Shown: piece by piece, positions 31,743 through 40,675 of the stretch
How positions within the stretch are numbered: the first letter of the stretch is position 1
How the letters are laid out: every line of letters begins with the position of its first letter
From: REEB95 sp050729835
Lineage (GTDB): Bacteria; Pseudomonadota; Alphaproteobacteria; ATCC43930; CGMCC-115725
DNA: 64,000 bases
Reading direction: 5' to 3'
Assembly (NCBI GenBank): GCA_050729835.1
Contig: JBOHLS010000007.1
Coordinates: forward strand, 1 to 64,000
The notes under the pieces: model-generated
Database searches by the model: none
What the model was told of the DNA's origin: nothing
Seen by the model: the letters and a program-made list of their open reading frames with translations, nothing else
Position numbers and translations under genes: made by a program

Positions 31743-32486
31743 TCATTGCAGGCTGAGCACGTCCTGGCTGCCCGTATCCATGGTGCCGACGCTGTGCAGC
31801 ATCTGCGTCTGCATCTGGAACATGCGCGTGTTCTTGATCATGTCCACCATGACGCCGACTGAACTGACGTTGCTGCCTTCGAGCGCGCCGACTTGAAGCG
31901 TGACGCTGCTGTCGACGCTGAATTGACCGTTGCCGTCCTCGAACAGGCCGTCCGGGCTACGCTTCATGTTTCCGGGCGGTGGATTGGCGAGATCGATCTT
32001 GGCGTAGGCGATGATCTGGTCCGGCTGCTGCCCCTGTGGCACGCCGGAGATCGTGCCATCGGCGCCGATGGTGATCTGGCTCAAGGCCGGCAGCACGATC
32101 GGATTGCCGTTCTGATCGAGCACCGGATAGCCGCCTGCCGTCTCGAGCGCCCCCGACGGCGCGATGTAGAGCGAGCCGTCGCGGGTATAGGCGGTCGTGC
32201 CGTCCGGCGCCTGCACGCCGATCCAACCCGGACCGTCGATCGCGACGTCGAGCGACCGGCCGGTGGTCTGGATCGGACCCTGCTTGAAGTTCGGCTGCTC
32301 CTCCTGCGTCACGACGTCGGCACGATCGGGCAGACCCTGGCCGTAGAACGGCACCGCCTGGAACGCCGGCTGTTGCGCCTTGAAGGCGGTCGTGCCGACA
32401 TTGGCCAGATTGTTGGACGAGGCGGTCATATGGTCCTGAACCGAATTCATGCCGGTCATCAGCAGATAAATGAGTTGGTCGCTCAT
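31743..32486 (-). CDS. flgF: Proximal rod protein FlgF
   Basis: 247 residues. LIYLLMTGMNSVQDHMTASS then NNLANVGTTAFKAQQPAF is the N-terminal axial motif, VDMIKNTRMFQMQTQMLHSV the C-terminal one, and ENLKRSPDG-like MKRSPDGLFED matches FlgF. ATG at 32486, between flgE and flgG. The longer upstream reading is excluded because it would overlap flgE in another frame. Confidence 0.92.
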   Translation of the reverse strand: MSDQLIYLLMTGMNSVQDHMTASSNNLANVGTTAFKAQQPAFQAVPFYGQGLPDRADVVTQEEQPNFKQGPIQTTGRSLDVAIDGPGWIGVQAPDGTTAYTRDGSLYIAPSGALETAGGYPVLDQNGNPIVLPALSQITIGADGTISGVPQGQQPDQIIAYAKIDLANPPPGNMKRSPDGLFEDGNGQFSVDSSVTLQVGALEGSNVSSVGVMVDMIKNTRMFQMQTQMLHSVGTMDTGSQDVLSLQ

Positions 32487-32502
32487 GGCGATGAAGGCCC
32501 GA

Positions 32503-33756
32503 TTACTGGATCTCGAGCAGCTTCTGGATATTCTGCTGCTCGTAGCTGATCGCCTGGGCATTCGCCTGGAAGGCCTGCTGGGCAACGATGAGGTTGACGA
32601 GCTGGGTCGAGAGATCGACGTTCGAGCCCTCGATCGCACCCGATTGCAGCGTGCCGAGGCCTTGCGTGTTCGGCGCGGCGAGCAGCGCCGGACCGGAGTC
32701 CTGCGTCACCTGCCAGAAGTTGCCGGTCATCGGCGTCAGGCCCTGCGGATTCGCGAAGTTGGCCAACGCGATAGTGCCGAAGCTCTTGGTCTGGCCGTTC
32801 GAGTACTGGCCGACGATCTGGCCATTGGTGTCGATCTGCACGCCGGTGAAGGTGCCCGGCGCATTGCCGTTGTTAGCGATCGAGTTGACGCCGAACGCAT
32901 CGGCCGACAGCGACGTGCCGGTGAAGTTGTAGGCGACATTGAGCGCCGAGGCGCCGTCGGGCAACGCCGCCACTGAGACGGCGGTGCCCGCACCCGAGGT
33001 CGCACCGGTCAGCGTGCCAGCGCTGTTGAAGCTTAATTGCGGCCCGGTGCCCGATGCGATGGCCGCACCAGTGGTCGGGTTGGTGAGCTGCCAGTTGACC
33101 TGCCACTTGTCGGGCGTGCCACTGCCGCTCACACGGGTGAAATAGCTCGTCAGCGTGTAGCCGGTGCCGACGCTGTCGTAGACCGTGGTCGCCGTACTCT
33201 CGTCATAGGTCGATGCGCTCGACGGATTGAACGCGGTGCCCGACGAAATCGCAGAGTCGGTGGTCGGCAGATTGATGTTGAGGCCGAGACTCGAGGTCGC
33301 AGTTCCCGGCAGGGTCGAAGTGTTAATCTGCAGGTCGCCGACGGCGCCGATCGCAGAGCCGCTGCCCGCGGTGACGTAACCCATCAGCTCGTTGCCCGAC
33401 GGATCGACGAGATGGCCGTCGGTGTTGACCTGAAACGAGCCGGCGCGCGTATACATGATGCCCTGGTCGGTCTGCATCTGGAAGAAGCCCTGGCCGTTGA
33501 TCGCCAGGTCGAGCGGATTGCCGGTTTGCGAGATCGTGCCTTCGGTGAAGAGCTGCGAGAGGTCCGACGACACGACGCCCTGACCCGGCGTCAGCGTGTT
33601 GCCCGAGGTGCCTTCGAGCGAGGTACCGATGAGATCGGCGAACTCCATCGTCGAGCCCTTGAAGCCCTCGGTGTTCATGTTGGCGATGTTGTTGCCGATC
33701 GTGTCGATACTCGACTGGGCGGCGTTGACGCCCATCAATTCGGTATTGAGCGACAT
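32503..33756 (-). CDS. flgE: Flagellar hook protein FlgE
   Basis: 417 residues. SLNTELMGVNAAQSSIDTIG then NNIANMNTEGFKGSTMEFAD is the hook N-terminus; the centre has the D2 beta domain; GSNVDLSTQLVNLIVAQQAF then QANAQAISYEQQNIQKLLEI the C-terminus. It polymerises into the hook, with FliK (this window) setting length. ATG at 33756. The 38-base gap from flgD suggests the same transcript. Confidence 0.93.
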   Translation of the reverse strand: MSLNTELMGVNAAQSSIDTIGNNIANMNTEGFKGSTMEFADLIGTSLEGTSGNTLTPGQGVVSSDLSQLFTEGTISQTGNPLDLAINGQGFFQMQTDQGIMYTRAGSFQVNTDGHLVDPSGNELMGYVTAGSGSAIGAVGDLQINTSTLPGTATSSLGLNINLPTTDSAISSGTAFNPSSASTYDESTATTVYDSVGTGYTLTSYFTRVSGSGTPDKWQVNWQLTNPTTGAAIASGTGPQLSFNSAGTLTGATSGAGTAVSVAALPDGASALNVAYNFTGTSLSADAFGVNSIANNGNAPGTFTGVQIDTNGQIVGQYSNGQTKSFGTIALANFANPQGLTPMTGNFWQVTQDSGPALLAAPNTQGLGTLQSGAIEGSNVDLSTQLVNLIVAQQAFQANAQAISYEQQNIQKLLEIQ

Positions 33757-33794
33757 GGGTTCAGTCCTCCGGTGTTTCCGCGGAAAGCGTTGGT

Positions 33795-34490
33795 TCAGTA
33801 AATCTGGTAGATCTGATTGAGCGTCACGGACCCGAGTCCGTAAGCCAGATTGACCGTCGGGCCGCTTTGCCCGCCGAGCGTCACGCCAGCGACAGGAACG
33901 ACGGTATAGGGCGTGGCTGTGATCGCATTCCCCTTGGTACCGAGCGCGCTCACCTGGAATGTGTAATATCCGGCCGGCGCGCTGCTGCCCCCGGTCTCCG
34001 AGCCGTTCCAGTTGAAACCCTGCGTGCCGGTGTTCATGGCGCCGAGATTGATCGTGTCGACCGTGTTGCCGGATGAATCCTTCACCGTCACGGCCACGCT
34101 GGCGGCCGACGACGGCAGGTTGAAAGCGCCCTGGGTCGAGCCGCTGCCGGCATAGGCCAACGTGCTGCCGCTGACCGCGACGCTATGGCCGACGAGATTG
34201 GCCGCCTGGATGCCGCCGACCGATGAAAGCTGCTGGCCGATTCCGCTCACGGTGCTCTGCAATTGCTGCACGCCGCTTGCCGTAGAGAATTCCGCGAGCT
34301 CGGCCGCGTACTGGTCGCTGCTCATCGGATTGAGCGGATCCTGGTATTCGAGCTGAGTCGTCATCAATTGAAAGAAATTGGATTGCGTCAGTGACGTATT
34401 GCTGCCGCTGGCGCTATTCGAGGCGGACGGCAACTGCGTGCCGCTCGCCAGCGGAATGACGTTCACCGGCATGGCGCTTGAGACGGTCAT
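33795..34490 (-). CDS. flgD: Hook-capping scaffold protein FlgD
   Basis: 231 residues. LTQSNFFQLMTTQLEYQDPL then NPMSSDQYAAELAEFSTASG is the FlgD N-terminal signature; the C-terminal half has the Ig-like/FlgD domain (GFNWNGSETGGSSAPAGYYT). It caps the growing hook and is discarded. ATG at 34490 in the gap after flgC. Confidence 0.92.
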   Translation of the reverse strand: MTVSSAMPVNVIPLASGTQLPSASNSASGSNTSLTQSNFFQLMTTQLEYQDPLNPMSSDQYAAELAEFSTASGVQQLQSTVSGIGQQLSSVGGIQAANLVGHSVAVSGSTLAYAGSGSTQGAFNLPSSAASVAVTVKDSSGNTVDTINLGAMNTGTQGFNWNGSETGGSSAPAGYYTFQVSALGTKGNAITATPYTVVPVAGVTLGGQSGPTVNLAYGLGSVTLNQIYQIY

Positions 34491-34523
34491 TTCAGTGTCC
34501 TCCTGCGCAACACGGATCGTTCA

Positions 34524-34955
34524 TCAGATTGACAAGGTCTTGAGCGCCAACGTCTTCGCGACGTTGAACGCGTCGAGATTGGCCTGATAGTTCCGCGTCG
34601 CCGAGATCATGTTCACCATCTCGTCGACCGGGTTGACGTTGGGCATCTGGACGTAGCCATTAGCGTCGGCATATGGGCTGCTCGGGTCGTAGACGTCGCG
34701 CAACGGTTGCTGGCTCTGGACGACGCCCGCGATCCGAACGCCGGACATGCCGGCGGTGCTCAAGCTGCTGTCGTCGCCGCCATCGCTGCCGTTGATCGGT
34801 GTGGCCTGGAACACCACTTCGCGCGCGCGATAAGGCTGGCCGGAGGAATTGGCGGTGCTGTCCGCGTTGGCGATGTTGCTGGCGATGGCGGCCAGGCGCT
34901 GGGTCTCGGCCGACATGCCGGATCCGGCGATCGTAAAGATCGAAAAGAGGGACAT
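34524..34955 (-). CDS. flgC: Proximal rod protein FlgC
   Basis: 143 residues. SIFTIAGSGMSAETQRLAAI then ASNIANADSTANSSGQPYRA is the classic FlgC start; YVQMPNVNPVDEMVNMISAT then RNYQANLDAFNVAKTLALK the tail. ATG at 34955, 11 bases after the flgB stop. Confidence 0.93.
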   Translation of the reverse strand: MSLFSIFTIAGSGMSAETQRLAAIASNIANADSTANSSGQPYRAREVVFQATPINGSDGGDDSSLSTAGMSGVRIAGVVQSQQPLRDVYDPSSPYADANGYVQMPNVNPVDEMVNMISATRNYQANLDAFNVAKTLALKTLSI

Positions 34956-34966
34956 CGTACGTGCCT

Positions 34967-35449
34967 CTAGCCGCTACTGCCGGCCGCGGTCGAGCCTTTG
35001 ACCGCCGTCATTAGCAGGTTGATGCGTCCGGTGGCGAAGGTGGCGGCGGCCTCGTATTGCACGGCGTTGGTGGCGGCTTCACGCTTTTCGAGATCGAGAT
35101 CAACGCTGTTGCCGTCGATCGTCACCTGCGTACCGGTCTGGTACTTGACCTCGTTCTGCGCGGCGGTGGCGATCTGCGGATCGCCAGCAAAGCCGCCGAT
35201 GCCGCCAACGCCGCTGAACTGGCGCGGATCGTCCACCAATAAGAGCGACGCCGACGCTGGCGCTTCCGGCTCTGCGCTTTTCGCGTCATGCGTGGCGGCG
35301 CTTAAAGCCGCCTGAAAGTCGAGATCGACGGCCTTGAAGCCCGGCGTGTTGCCGTTGGCGATGTCGGCGGACAAGACCTGCTGGCGATAGGCACGCAGGT
35401 CGAGAACCGTCCGAAAGAAATCGAGACCCGTCGATAAAGGGCCTTGCAT
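34967..35449 (-). CDS. flgB: Proximal rod protein FlgB
   Basis: 160 residues, longer than the usual 130-140 because of an Ala/Glu/Ser-rich insert near residues 50-65. LDLRAYRQQVLSADIANGNT and PGFKAVDLDFQAAL are the rod signature; TNAVQYEAAATFATGRINLL the tail. It is the first gene of the flgB-L operon and divergent from flgA. ATG at 35449 (MQGPLSTGLD); an upstream in-frame ATG at 35482 is less likely. Confidence 0.9.
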   Translation of the reverse strand: MQGPLSTGLDFFRTVLDLRAYRQQVLSADIANGNTPGFKAVDLDFQAALSAATHDAKSAEPEAPASASLLLVDDPRQFSGVGGIGGFAGDPQIATAAQNEVKYQTGTQVTIDGNSVDLDLEKREAATNAVQYEAAATFATGRINLLMTAVKGSTAAGSSG

Positions 35450-35600
35450 TCGTGCTCGCTCCCCGTCGAACCGCGCCGGCATTTGCCGCCGCGGTAGTCG
35501 CCGCCGCCGCCGGCGCCGCCCTGGGAGGGGTAAGGGGCGGCAACCGCGGCGGTTTCGGCTTCCGGCAAGGGCCCGTTCGGATGGGGAGCGAGAACTTGCC

Positions 35601-35621
35601 GAATTTTCTTTTTTAGGGTAA
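35601..35621 (-). promoter_or_regulatory. Weak relative of the 20-mer in the flgB/flgA divergent region
   Basis: GAATTTTCTTTTTTAGGGTA on the plus strand, with about 14 of 20 positions like the 20-mer once a one-base gap is allowed. It is the most AT-rich part of the 208-base flgB-flgA gap. Could equally be ordinary promoter DNA. Confidence 0.25.
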
Positions 35622-35657
35622 TTTTTCTCCCGGACGATTGCAAGAGGTTTTTTGCGC

Positions 35658-36359
35658 ATGGATTTCCGGGCCGGAATTGCCCTTCTCCTGGTTACTTTGA
35701 CCCTGCCGCCGGCCGCCCGGGCGGCGGCCGACCAGGGCTTTGCCGATCCAGTGGTTATCCGCGCCGCAGTGGCAAGTGCCGTCCAAGCGGCCGCGCCACG
35801 GCTGCCCGGCACGACGCTCGAGGCGGATGTCGCGACCCTCGACCGAGCGATCCACCTACCCGCCTGTCCGGCACTGGCCACCGACGTGCCGCCATTGGCC
35901 GGCAGCTTCGTGACGGTGAAGGTTTCCTGCCCGGCGCCGGCCTGGACGATTTATGTTCCGGTCCGGCTGCACCAATGGCGCCAAGTCGTGGTCGCCGCCG
36001 CGGCGCTGCCGCCCAACCGGCCCTTGACCGCGAGCGACCTGACATTGGCCCGGATCGACGCCGCGACATTGCCTAGCGCCCCGGTTGACACCGTCGCCGA
36101 GGCGGTCGGCAAGCTCCTGCGCACCAGCGTGCCGGCGGCAAGCCCGATCCTCGCCGCCCAGCTCGAGGCGCCGATCCTGGTCCACCGCGACCAACGGGTG
36201 CTCGTCACCCTGCACGACAGCGGCATCACCGTGAAGACGACGGTCATCGCCGAACAGGACGGCCGCGCCGGCGACGTCATCGCGCTGCGCAATCCGTCGA
36301 GCCAGAAAGTCATCCACGCGACCGTTACTACCGACGGCGAAGTGAAAATGCATCTTTGA
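35658..36359 (+). CDS. flgA: Flagellar basal body P-ring formation chaperone FlgA
   Basis: 233 residues with an N-terminal signal peptide (FRAGIALLLVTLTLPPAARA) and the SAF-like C-terminal domain with PVDTVAEAVGKLLRTSVPAA and GDVIALRNPSSQKVIHATVT. It guides FlgI assembly in the periplasm. ATG at 35658 with AAGAGG upstream at 35642-35647. Transcribed away from flgB, 208 bases apart. Followed 16 bases later by flgN. Confidence 0.9.
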   Translation: MDFRAGIALLLVTLTLPPAARAAADQGFADPVVIRAAVASAVQAAAPRLPGTTLEADVATLDRAIHLPACPALATDVPPLAGSFVTVKVSCPAPAWTIYVPVRLHQWRQVVVAAAALPPNRPLTASDLTLARIDAATLPSAPVDTVAEAVGKLLRTSVPAASPILAAQLEAPILVHRDQRVLVTLHDSGITVKTTVIAEQDGRAGDVIALRNPSSQKVIHATVTTDGEVKMHL

Positions 36360-36375
36360 TTTGAGGGAGATTTTC

Positions 36376-36741
36376 ATGACTCTCGTTCCTTCCGGCCTGA
36401 TCGGCATGCTGCACGAGACCAAGCGCAAGCTCGTACGTGGCCGCGACGCGTTGCTGCGCGGCGATATCGGCGCAATCACCGCCATAACCGGTGAAACCGA
36501 GACGCTGGCCGACCAGCTCGCCGAGGTGACGCCGGGTCCGCTCGGCCGAAACGCCGAGCTTGCGACGCTGCTCACCGAAATCCGGCGTCTCGGGCGCGGC
36601 AACGCCATCATCGCCGGCGAGATGCTGCGGCATTTCCGCGCCGGCCTGGCGACGCTGCAGCGCCTCGAGACGCATCGCTCCTACGGCCCCGATGGCGGTG
36701 AGCTAGCCGCGGCGACGCGCCGTTCACTGGGCAAGGCCTAG
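36376..36741 (+). CDS. flgN: FlgN-family export chaperone
   Basis: 121 residues, all helical. LIGMLHETKRKLVRGRDALL at the N-terminus and RNAELATLLTEIRRLGRGNA then a late SYGPDG (as in many FlgN tails) fit the FlgN fold, which chaperones FlgK and FlgL to the export gate. ATG at 36376 with GAGGGAGA upstream decides the start; the TTG at 36361 is rejected. Forms a two-gene operon with flgA on the opposite strand to everything else in the island, and converges on flhB with six bases between stops. Confidence 0.75.
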   Translation: MTLVPSGLIGMLHETKRKLVRGRDALLRGDIGAITAITGETETLADQLAEVTPGPLGRNAELATLLTEIRRLGRGNAIIAGEMLRHFRAGLATLQRLETHRSYGPDGGELAAATRRSLGKA

Positions 36742-36746
36742 AGCTT

Positions 36747-37880
36747 TCAGACACGCAACTCGGCGGGCGGATCGAAGCTGGCGCTTGGCACCGTCGGCGC
36801 CGGCTTGCCCGCGACGCGCGCCGCGCGCAGCCGATAGACGAACGCCAGGACCTCGGCGACGGTGCGATAGAGCGCGGTTGGCACCTCGTCCTCGATCTCG
36901 ACATAGCGGTGCAGCGAGCGCGCCAGCGGCGGCGCTTCGACGATCGGAACATCGTGCTCGACGGCGACCTCGCGGATGCGGAGCGCCACGAGCCCGACGC
37001 CCTTGGCGACCAGCCGCGGCGCCCGCATGGTGCTCTGCTGGTAGCGGAGCGCGACCGAGACGTGCGACGGGTTGGTCAGCACGACGTCCGCCTTGGGCAC
37101 CTGGGTCATCATGCGCGCGCGCGCCACCTTGCGGCGCAACTGCTTCACGCGCCGCTTGGTCTGGGGATTGCCCTCGACCTCGCGCGCCTCGTCGCGCACC
37201 TCCTGGCGGCTCATGCGCATGTCTTGGCGATGGCTCCATAGCCGATAAGGCACCTCGAGCAGGACGACGACCGCGAGCGAGATCGAGGTCAGCAGGAAGA
37301 GATGGCCGAGCAGGTCGCCGGCCTGCCAGAAGCCGCCGGGCCAGCTGGCGCGCGCCAAATCGACGAAGTTGCGCATCGCGCCGCGCAGCCACCAATAGGC
37401 GACGGCCGCAACGCCCAGCAGCTTGATCACCGACTTGACGACCTCGACCAGAACGTCGCGCGACCACAGCCGAGCAAACCCGCGGACCGGATCGAGCCGC
37501 GTCAAATCGGGCATCATCGGCCGCCAGGAGAACACCAAACCGCCGACCATCAGCGCCGAAGCCGTGCCGATCACCGCGATGCCGCCGCCGAAGACGATGA
37601 CGAACTCTAGCGCCGGCTTGACCACGGCCCACGCGCCGGTCAGCAGCCGCGCCGGATCGCGGCCGAGCAGCGGATCGATCCGCAAGCTGGTGGCGACCAT
37701 CCGCTCCAATAACGAAACGCCGATCGTGCCACCCCAGAAGACGACTCCCGCGCCGGTCATCAGCATGACCGCCGAGGGCAGCTCGCGCGAGCGGGCGATC
37801 GAGCCCTCCTCGCGCGCCTTGCTCAGGCGCCTGCCTGTCGGTTCTTCGGTTTTGTTCTCGGTTGAATCGTCTTCGGCCAT
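36747..37880 (-). CDS. flhB: Flagellar export gate protein FlhB
   Basis: 377 residues. Four hydrophobic helices (about 38-210) are followed by the cytoplasmic domain. The autocleavage site reads N270-P271-S272-H273 in VVLTNPSHVSVALRY; the usual motif is NPTH, so there is a conservative Thr-to-Ser change at the site that switches export from hook to filament proteins. N-terminal EDDSTENKTEEPTGRRLSKA is normal. ATG at 37880. Last gene of fliL-O-P-Q-R-flhB; three bases after the fliR stop. Confidence 0.93.
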   Translation of the reverse strand: MAEDDSTENKTEEPTGRRLSKAREEGSIARSRELPSAVMLMTGAGVVFWGGTIGVSLLERMVATSLRIDPLLGRDPARLLTGAWAVVKPALEFVIVFGGGIAVIGTASALMVGGLVFSWRPMMPDLTRLDPVRGFARLWSRDVLVEVVKSVIKLLGVAAVAYWWLRGAMRNFVDLARASWPGGFWQAGDLLGHLFLLTSISLAVVVLLEVPYRLWSHRQDMRMSRQEVRDEAREVEGNPQTKRRVKQLRRKVARARMMTQVPKADVVLTNPSHVSVALRYQQSTMRAPRLVAKGVGLVALRIREVAVEHDVPIVEAPPLARSLHRYVEIEDEVPTALYRTVAEVLAFVYRLRAARVAGKPAPTVPSASFDPPAELRV

Positions 37881-37883
37881 GGT

Positions 37884-38663
37884 TTAACCGCCGCGCAGGG
37901 CCGCTTCGGCCAGGCGCAGCCCGACCTCGACCAGGTGCTCGACCGTGGGCACCACGAACGGCATCAGCAGCGCCGTCGCGGCGATGCCCACCCACAGGAA
38001 GACCGCGAAACCGACCGACATGATGTTGAGCTGGGGCGCGACGCGCGACACGACAGCCATGGCGATGTTGATCGCGAGCATGACCGCGACCACCGGCAGC
38101 GCCAGGATGACGCCGAGCTGGAACAGCGCGGCGCCGGAAGCGGCCAGCGCACCCCAGCCGGCCTGCATGATGCCGGGGGCGATTGCGACCGGAACGATCT
38201 GGAAGCTCTTGACCAGCGCCGCGATCAGCAGGAGATGGCCGCCGATCGCGAGGAACAGCACGGTGCCGAGAAGATCGAAAAAATCCGCCATCGCCGGCAT
38301 GGGCACGCCGACCTGCGGATTGAGCAGCGTGGCGAAGCCGAAGCCCATCTGCAGGCCGCTGAGATCGCCGGCGAACGCCATCACCGACAAGGTCACGCGC
38401 ATGGCGAAGCCGATCGCCACGCCGACGAGAATCTGCTCTAGGACGAGCGCCATCGTGCGCCAGGAAAGATCGAGCGGCGCCATCGGCCCGGCGATACCGC
38501 CGATGACCGCCGCCACCGCCAGGCCCAGGGCGACCTTCACCGACGCCGGCACCGCGCTCGAGCCGAAGGCCGGCGCGAAGGCGAACAGGGCCAGGCCGCG
38601 GAGCAGCGGCCAGATCAGCAGCCCCAGCCAGTGCGCGATCTCGGCGTCGGTGACGGCGAGCAT
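37884..38663 (-). CDS. fliR: Flagellar export gate protein FliR
   Basis: 259 residues with about six membrane helices. RGLALFAFAPAFGSSAVPAS, LVGVAIGFAMRVTLSVMAFA then GDLSGLQMGFGFA match FliR. One copy joins FliP5 and FliQ4 in the gate. ATG at 38663, eight bases after the fliQ stop. Confidence 0.92.
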   Translation of the reverse strand: MLAVTDAEIAHWLGLLIWPLLRGLALFAFAPAFGSSAVPASVKVALGLAVAAVIGGIAGPMAPLDLSWRTMALVLEQILVGVAIGFAMRVTLSVMAFAGDLSGLQMGFGFATLLNPQVGVPMPAMADFFDLLGTVLFLAIGGHLLLIAALVKSFQIVPVAIAPGIMQAGWGALAASGAALFQLGVILALPVVAVMLAINIAMAVVSRVAPQLNIMSVGFAVFLWVGIAATALLMPFVVPTVEHLVEVGLRLAEAALRGG

Positions 38664-38671
38664 GACCGCGC

Positions 38672-38944
38672 CTAGGGCCGGTCGGCGGCCTGCGCCACGC
38701 TGGCCTGGAAATAGGCCGTAAGCCGCTGCCCCATCCACGGCAACGTCAGCGCCGTGACCAGAAGGACGACGGCAAAGCGCGGCACGAATCCCAACGTCAG
38801 ATCGGTCATGCGTGTGCCGACCTGGATGAGGCTGACCAGGAGGCCGGTCAAAAGCACCGCGGCGAGCGGCGGGCTAACCAGGACCAGCGCCTCGAGCAGC
38901 ATGTGGTTGGCGGCGAGCGCCAGCATGTCGCCGGTCAGGTTCAC
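38672..38944 (-). CDS. fliQ: FliQ, divergent copy in the fliPQR operon
   Basis: 90 residues with two membrane helices. LLVSLIQVGTRMTDLTLGFV then PRFAVVLLVTALTLPWMGQR aligns with FliQ, but the conserved T-Q-I-N-E-x-T-L-S-F is here TRMTDLTLGF. ATG at 38944 overlaps the fliP stop (ATGA). By gene order this is the orthologous copy in fliPQR, yet it is less canonical than the other copy at 48352. FliQ is present as four subunits in the export gate, so the two copies may mix or substitute for each other. Confidence 0.85.
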   Translation of the reverse strand: MNLTGDMLALAANHMLLEALVLVSPPLAAVLLTGLLVSLIQVGTRMTDLTLGFVPRFAVVLLVTALTLPWMGQRLTAYFQASVAQAADRP

Positions 38945-39699
38945 GAGAAGAACCCTTGCGCCAGCGAGCCGATCACCAGCATCCAGCCGTTGACCAGCAC
39001 GAACACCATGAGCTTCAGCGGCAGCGACACCGTCACCGGCGACAGCAGCATCATGCCGAGCGACATCATCACGGCCGCGACCACGATGTCGATCACCATG
39101 AACGGCAGGAAGATCAGGAAGCCTATCTGGAATGCGGTCCGCAGCTCCGACGTCAGGAACGCAGGCGCGACCAGGCGCATGGGCACGTCCTCGGCCTTGT
39201 CGTAGGTCTGGCCACCGGCAAGCTTGACGAACATGCCGAGATCGTCGGACCGCGTCTGCCGGAGCATGAACGCCTTGATCTCTGGCTCGGCGCGGGTCGC
39301 CGCCTCTTCCACCGAAATCTTGTTCGCCAGCAGCGGCTGCAGCGCCGCGCCGTTGACCTGGTTGAACACCGGCGCCATGATGAACATCGTGAGGAACAGC
39401 GCGAGGCCGACCAGAATCTGGTTGGGCGGCGTCTGGGTCAGGCCGAGCGCCTGCCGCAGCAGCGAGAGCACGATGATGATGCGGGTGAACGACGTCATCG
39501 CCAGCAGCACCGCCGGCAGGAACACCAACATCGTCATGAACAGCAGGATCTGGATCGGCACGGTATAGGACACGGCGCCGTGGCCGGTCGGCGTGGCGAT
39601 CAATGCATCGAGGCCCGCCGGCGCGGCAAGGGCGGCCACGGGCAGGGCAGCCAGGGCCAAACCGAGGCCGGCGGCGACGGCGAATTTTCTAAGATGCAT
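38941..39699 (-). CDS. fliP: Flagellar export gate protein FliP
   Basis: 252 residues. A signal peptide (AVAAGLGLALAALPVAALA) as in most FliP; SFTRIIIVLSLLRQALGLTQ then TPPNQILVGLALFLTMFIMA and ELRTAFQIGFLIFLPFMVID are FliP signatures. ATG at 39699, inside the end of fliO (11-base overlap). Confidence 0.94.
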   Translation of the reverse strand: MHLRKFAVAAGLGLALAALPVAALAAPAGLDALIATPTGHGAVSYTVPIQILLFMTMLVFLPAVLLAMTSFTRIIIVLSLLRQALGLTQTPPNQILVGLALFLTMFIMAPVFNQVNGAALQPLLANKISVEEAATRAEPEIKAFMLRQTRSDDLGMFVKLAGGQTYDKAEDVPMRLVAPAFLTSELRTAFQIGFLIFLPFMVIDIVVAAVMMSLGMMLLSPVTVSLPLKLMVFVLVNGWMLVIGSLAQGFFS

Positions 39700-40093
39700 G
39701 GGTATCGTTCGACAGTTTGGAACCGGAGCCGCGCCAGCGATCGAAAGCCTGCGCCAGGGCGGTGCCGAAGCTGGCCGGCGCCGGCGCCGACGGCGCCGCC
39801 GCGGTTTCCGGCAATTCACAGAGCAGGCCGATGGCGCTGCTGGTGACGCCCAGCAGCAGCCGCTTGCCTTCGACGCGCACGACCACGAGGCGCTCGCGCG
39901 GCCCGACCGCAAGCCCGCCCACCACGGAGCAGTCGATCTTCGCCGGCCCGGTCGGGCCGAAGCGCCGGCGCACCAGCCAAAGCACCCCGCCCAGCGCCAG
40001 CACGACCACGCCCATGCCGAGCAGGAGCGGCAGCAGGCCGCCGAAGACGGAAGCGTGGCTTGGATCCACGGTCAGGCCGCCGAGCCCGCTCAT
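39689..40093 (-). CDS. fliO: Flagellar biosynthesis protein FliO
   Basis: 134 residues. One membrane helix (about 18-40, LLPLLLGMGVVVLALGGVLW) then VVGGLAVGPRERLVVVRVEG and KRLLLGVTSSAIGLLCELP, the FliO cytoplasmic motif. It helps FliP complex assembly. ATG at 40093 overlaps the fliL stop (ATGA). Confidence 0.88.
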   Translation of the reverse strand: MSGLGGLTVDPSHASVFGGLLPLLLGMGVVVLALGGVLWLVRRRFGPTGPAKIDCSVVGGLAVGPRERLVVVRVEGKRLLLGVTSSAIGLLCELPETAAAPSAPAPASFGTALAQAFDRWRGSGSKLSNDTHAS

Positions 40094-40671
40094 TCGACCA
40101 CGAGTTCGGTGAAATAGAGATTGCGCACGGCCGGCGGCGCGGGCGGGTGGCCGGGCTTGGGTGCGGTTGTGCTGGTGCTGGGTTGGGACTTGGCCTGGGG
40201 CTTGGGCGCATGCGGATCAGGCGGTGGATCGAGGGTGGTCTCAATCGCGTGGTTGGCCTGGACGATGAGCGCCTTGCGCAGCTGCTCGACGCCTTGCGGC
40301 GACGTGACCTCGGCGAGTTTGCTTTGCAGAATCTGGAGGCGGATCGCATCCTCGATCGCCGGCAAGACCTGTTGCACGCGGTCCGCCGCCGCTTTGTTGG
40401 TAACCTCGAGATCGACGCCGACCTGAACGAAGCGCGTGACCTGATTGTCATCGAGCATGGTGACGACGAACGGCTTGATCACGACGTAGATCGGTTTCAC
40501 AGGCGCCGCGACGACCGTCGCCTTCTTATACTGCCAGTAGTACCAGCCGCCGACGGCTGCGCTGGCCACCACCGCCAGCAGCCCGAACAGCATGACGAGC
40601 CGGCGGCCGAGCCGGCGCGTGCGCCGGCGCGCCGCGGGTGGGTCGCGGGTGTCGCGTGCGATCGTTGCCAT
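40090..40671 (-). CDS. fliL: Flagellar basal body protein FliL
   Basis: 193 residues. A basic N-terminus, one membrane helix (about 25-45, MLFGLLAVVASAAVGGWYYW), a periplasmic domain with IKPFVVTMLDDNQVTRFVQV, and an extra Pro/Lys-rich segment (about 148-177) before a C-terminal VRNLYFTELVVE that is usually mid-protein. FliL surrounds and supports the stator. ATG at 40671; the conserved 20-mer ends only four bases before it, with AGGA inside the 20-mer as the likely Shine-Dalgarno, so a bound protein could block both transcription and translation. First gene of fliL-O-P-Q-R-flhB. Confidence 0.88.
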   Translation of the reverse strand: MATIARDTRDPPAARRRTRRLGRRLVMLFGLLAVVASAAVGGWYYWQYKKATVVAAPVKPIYVVIKPFVVTMLDDNQVTRFVQVGVDLEVTNKAAADRVQQVLPAIEDAIRLQILQSKLAEVTSPQGVEQLRKALIVQANHAIETTLDPPPDPHAPKPQAKSQPSTSTTAPKPGHPPAPPAVRNLYFTELVVE

Positions 40672-40675
40672 TGCC

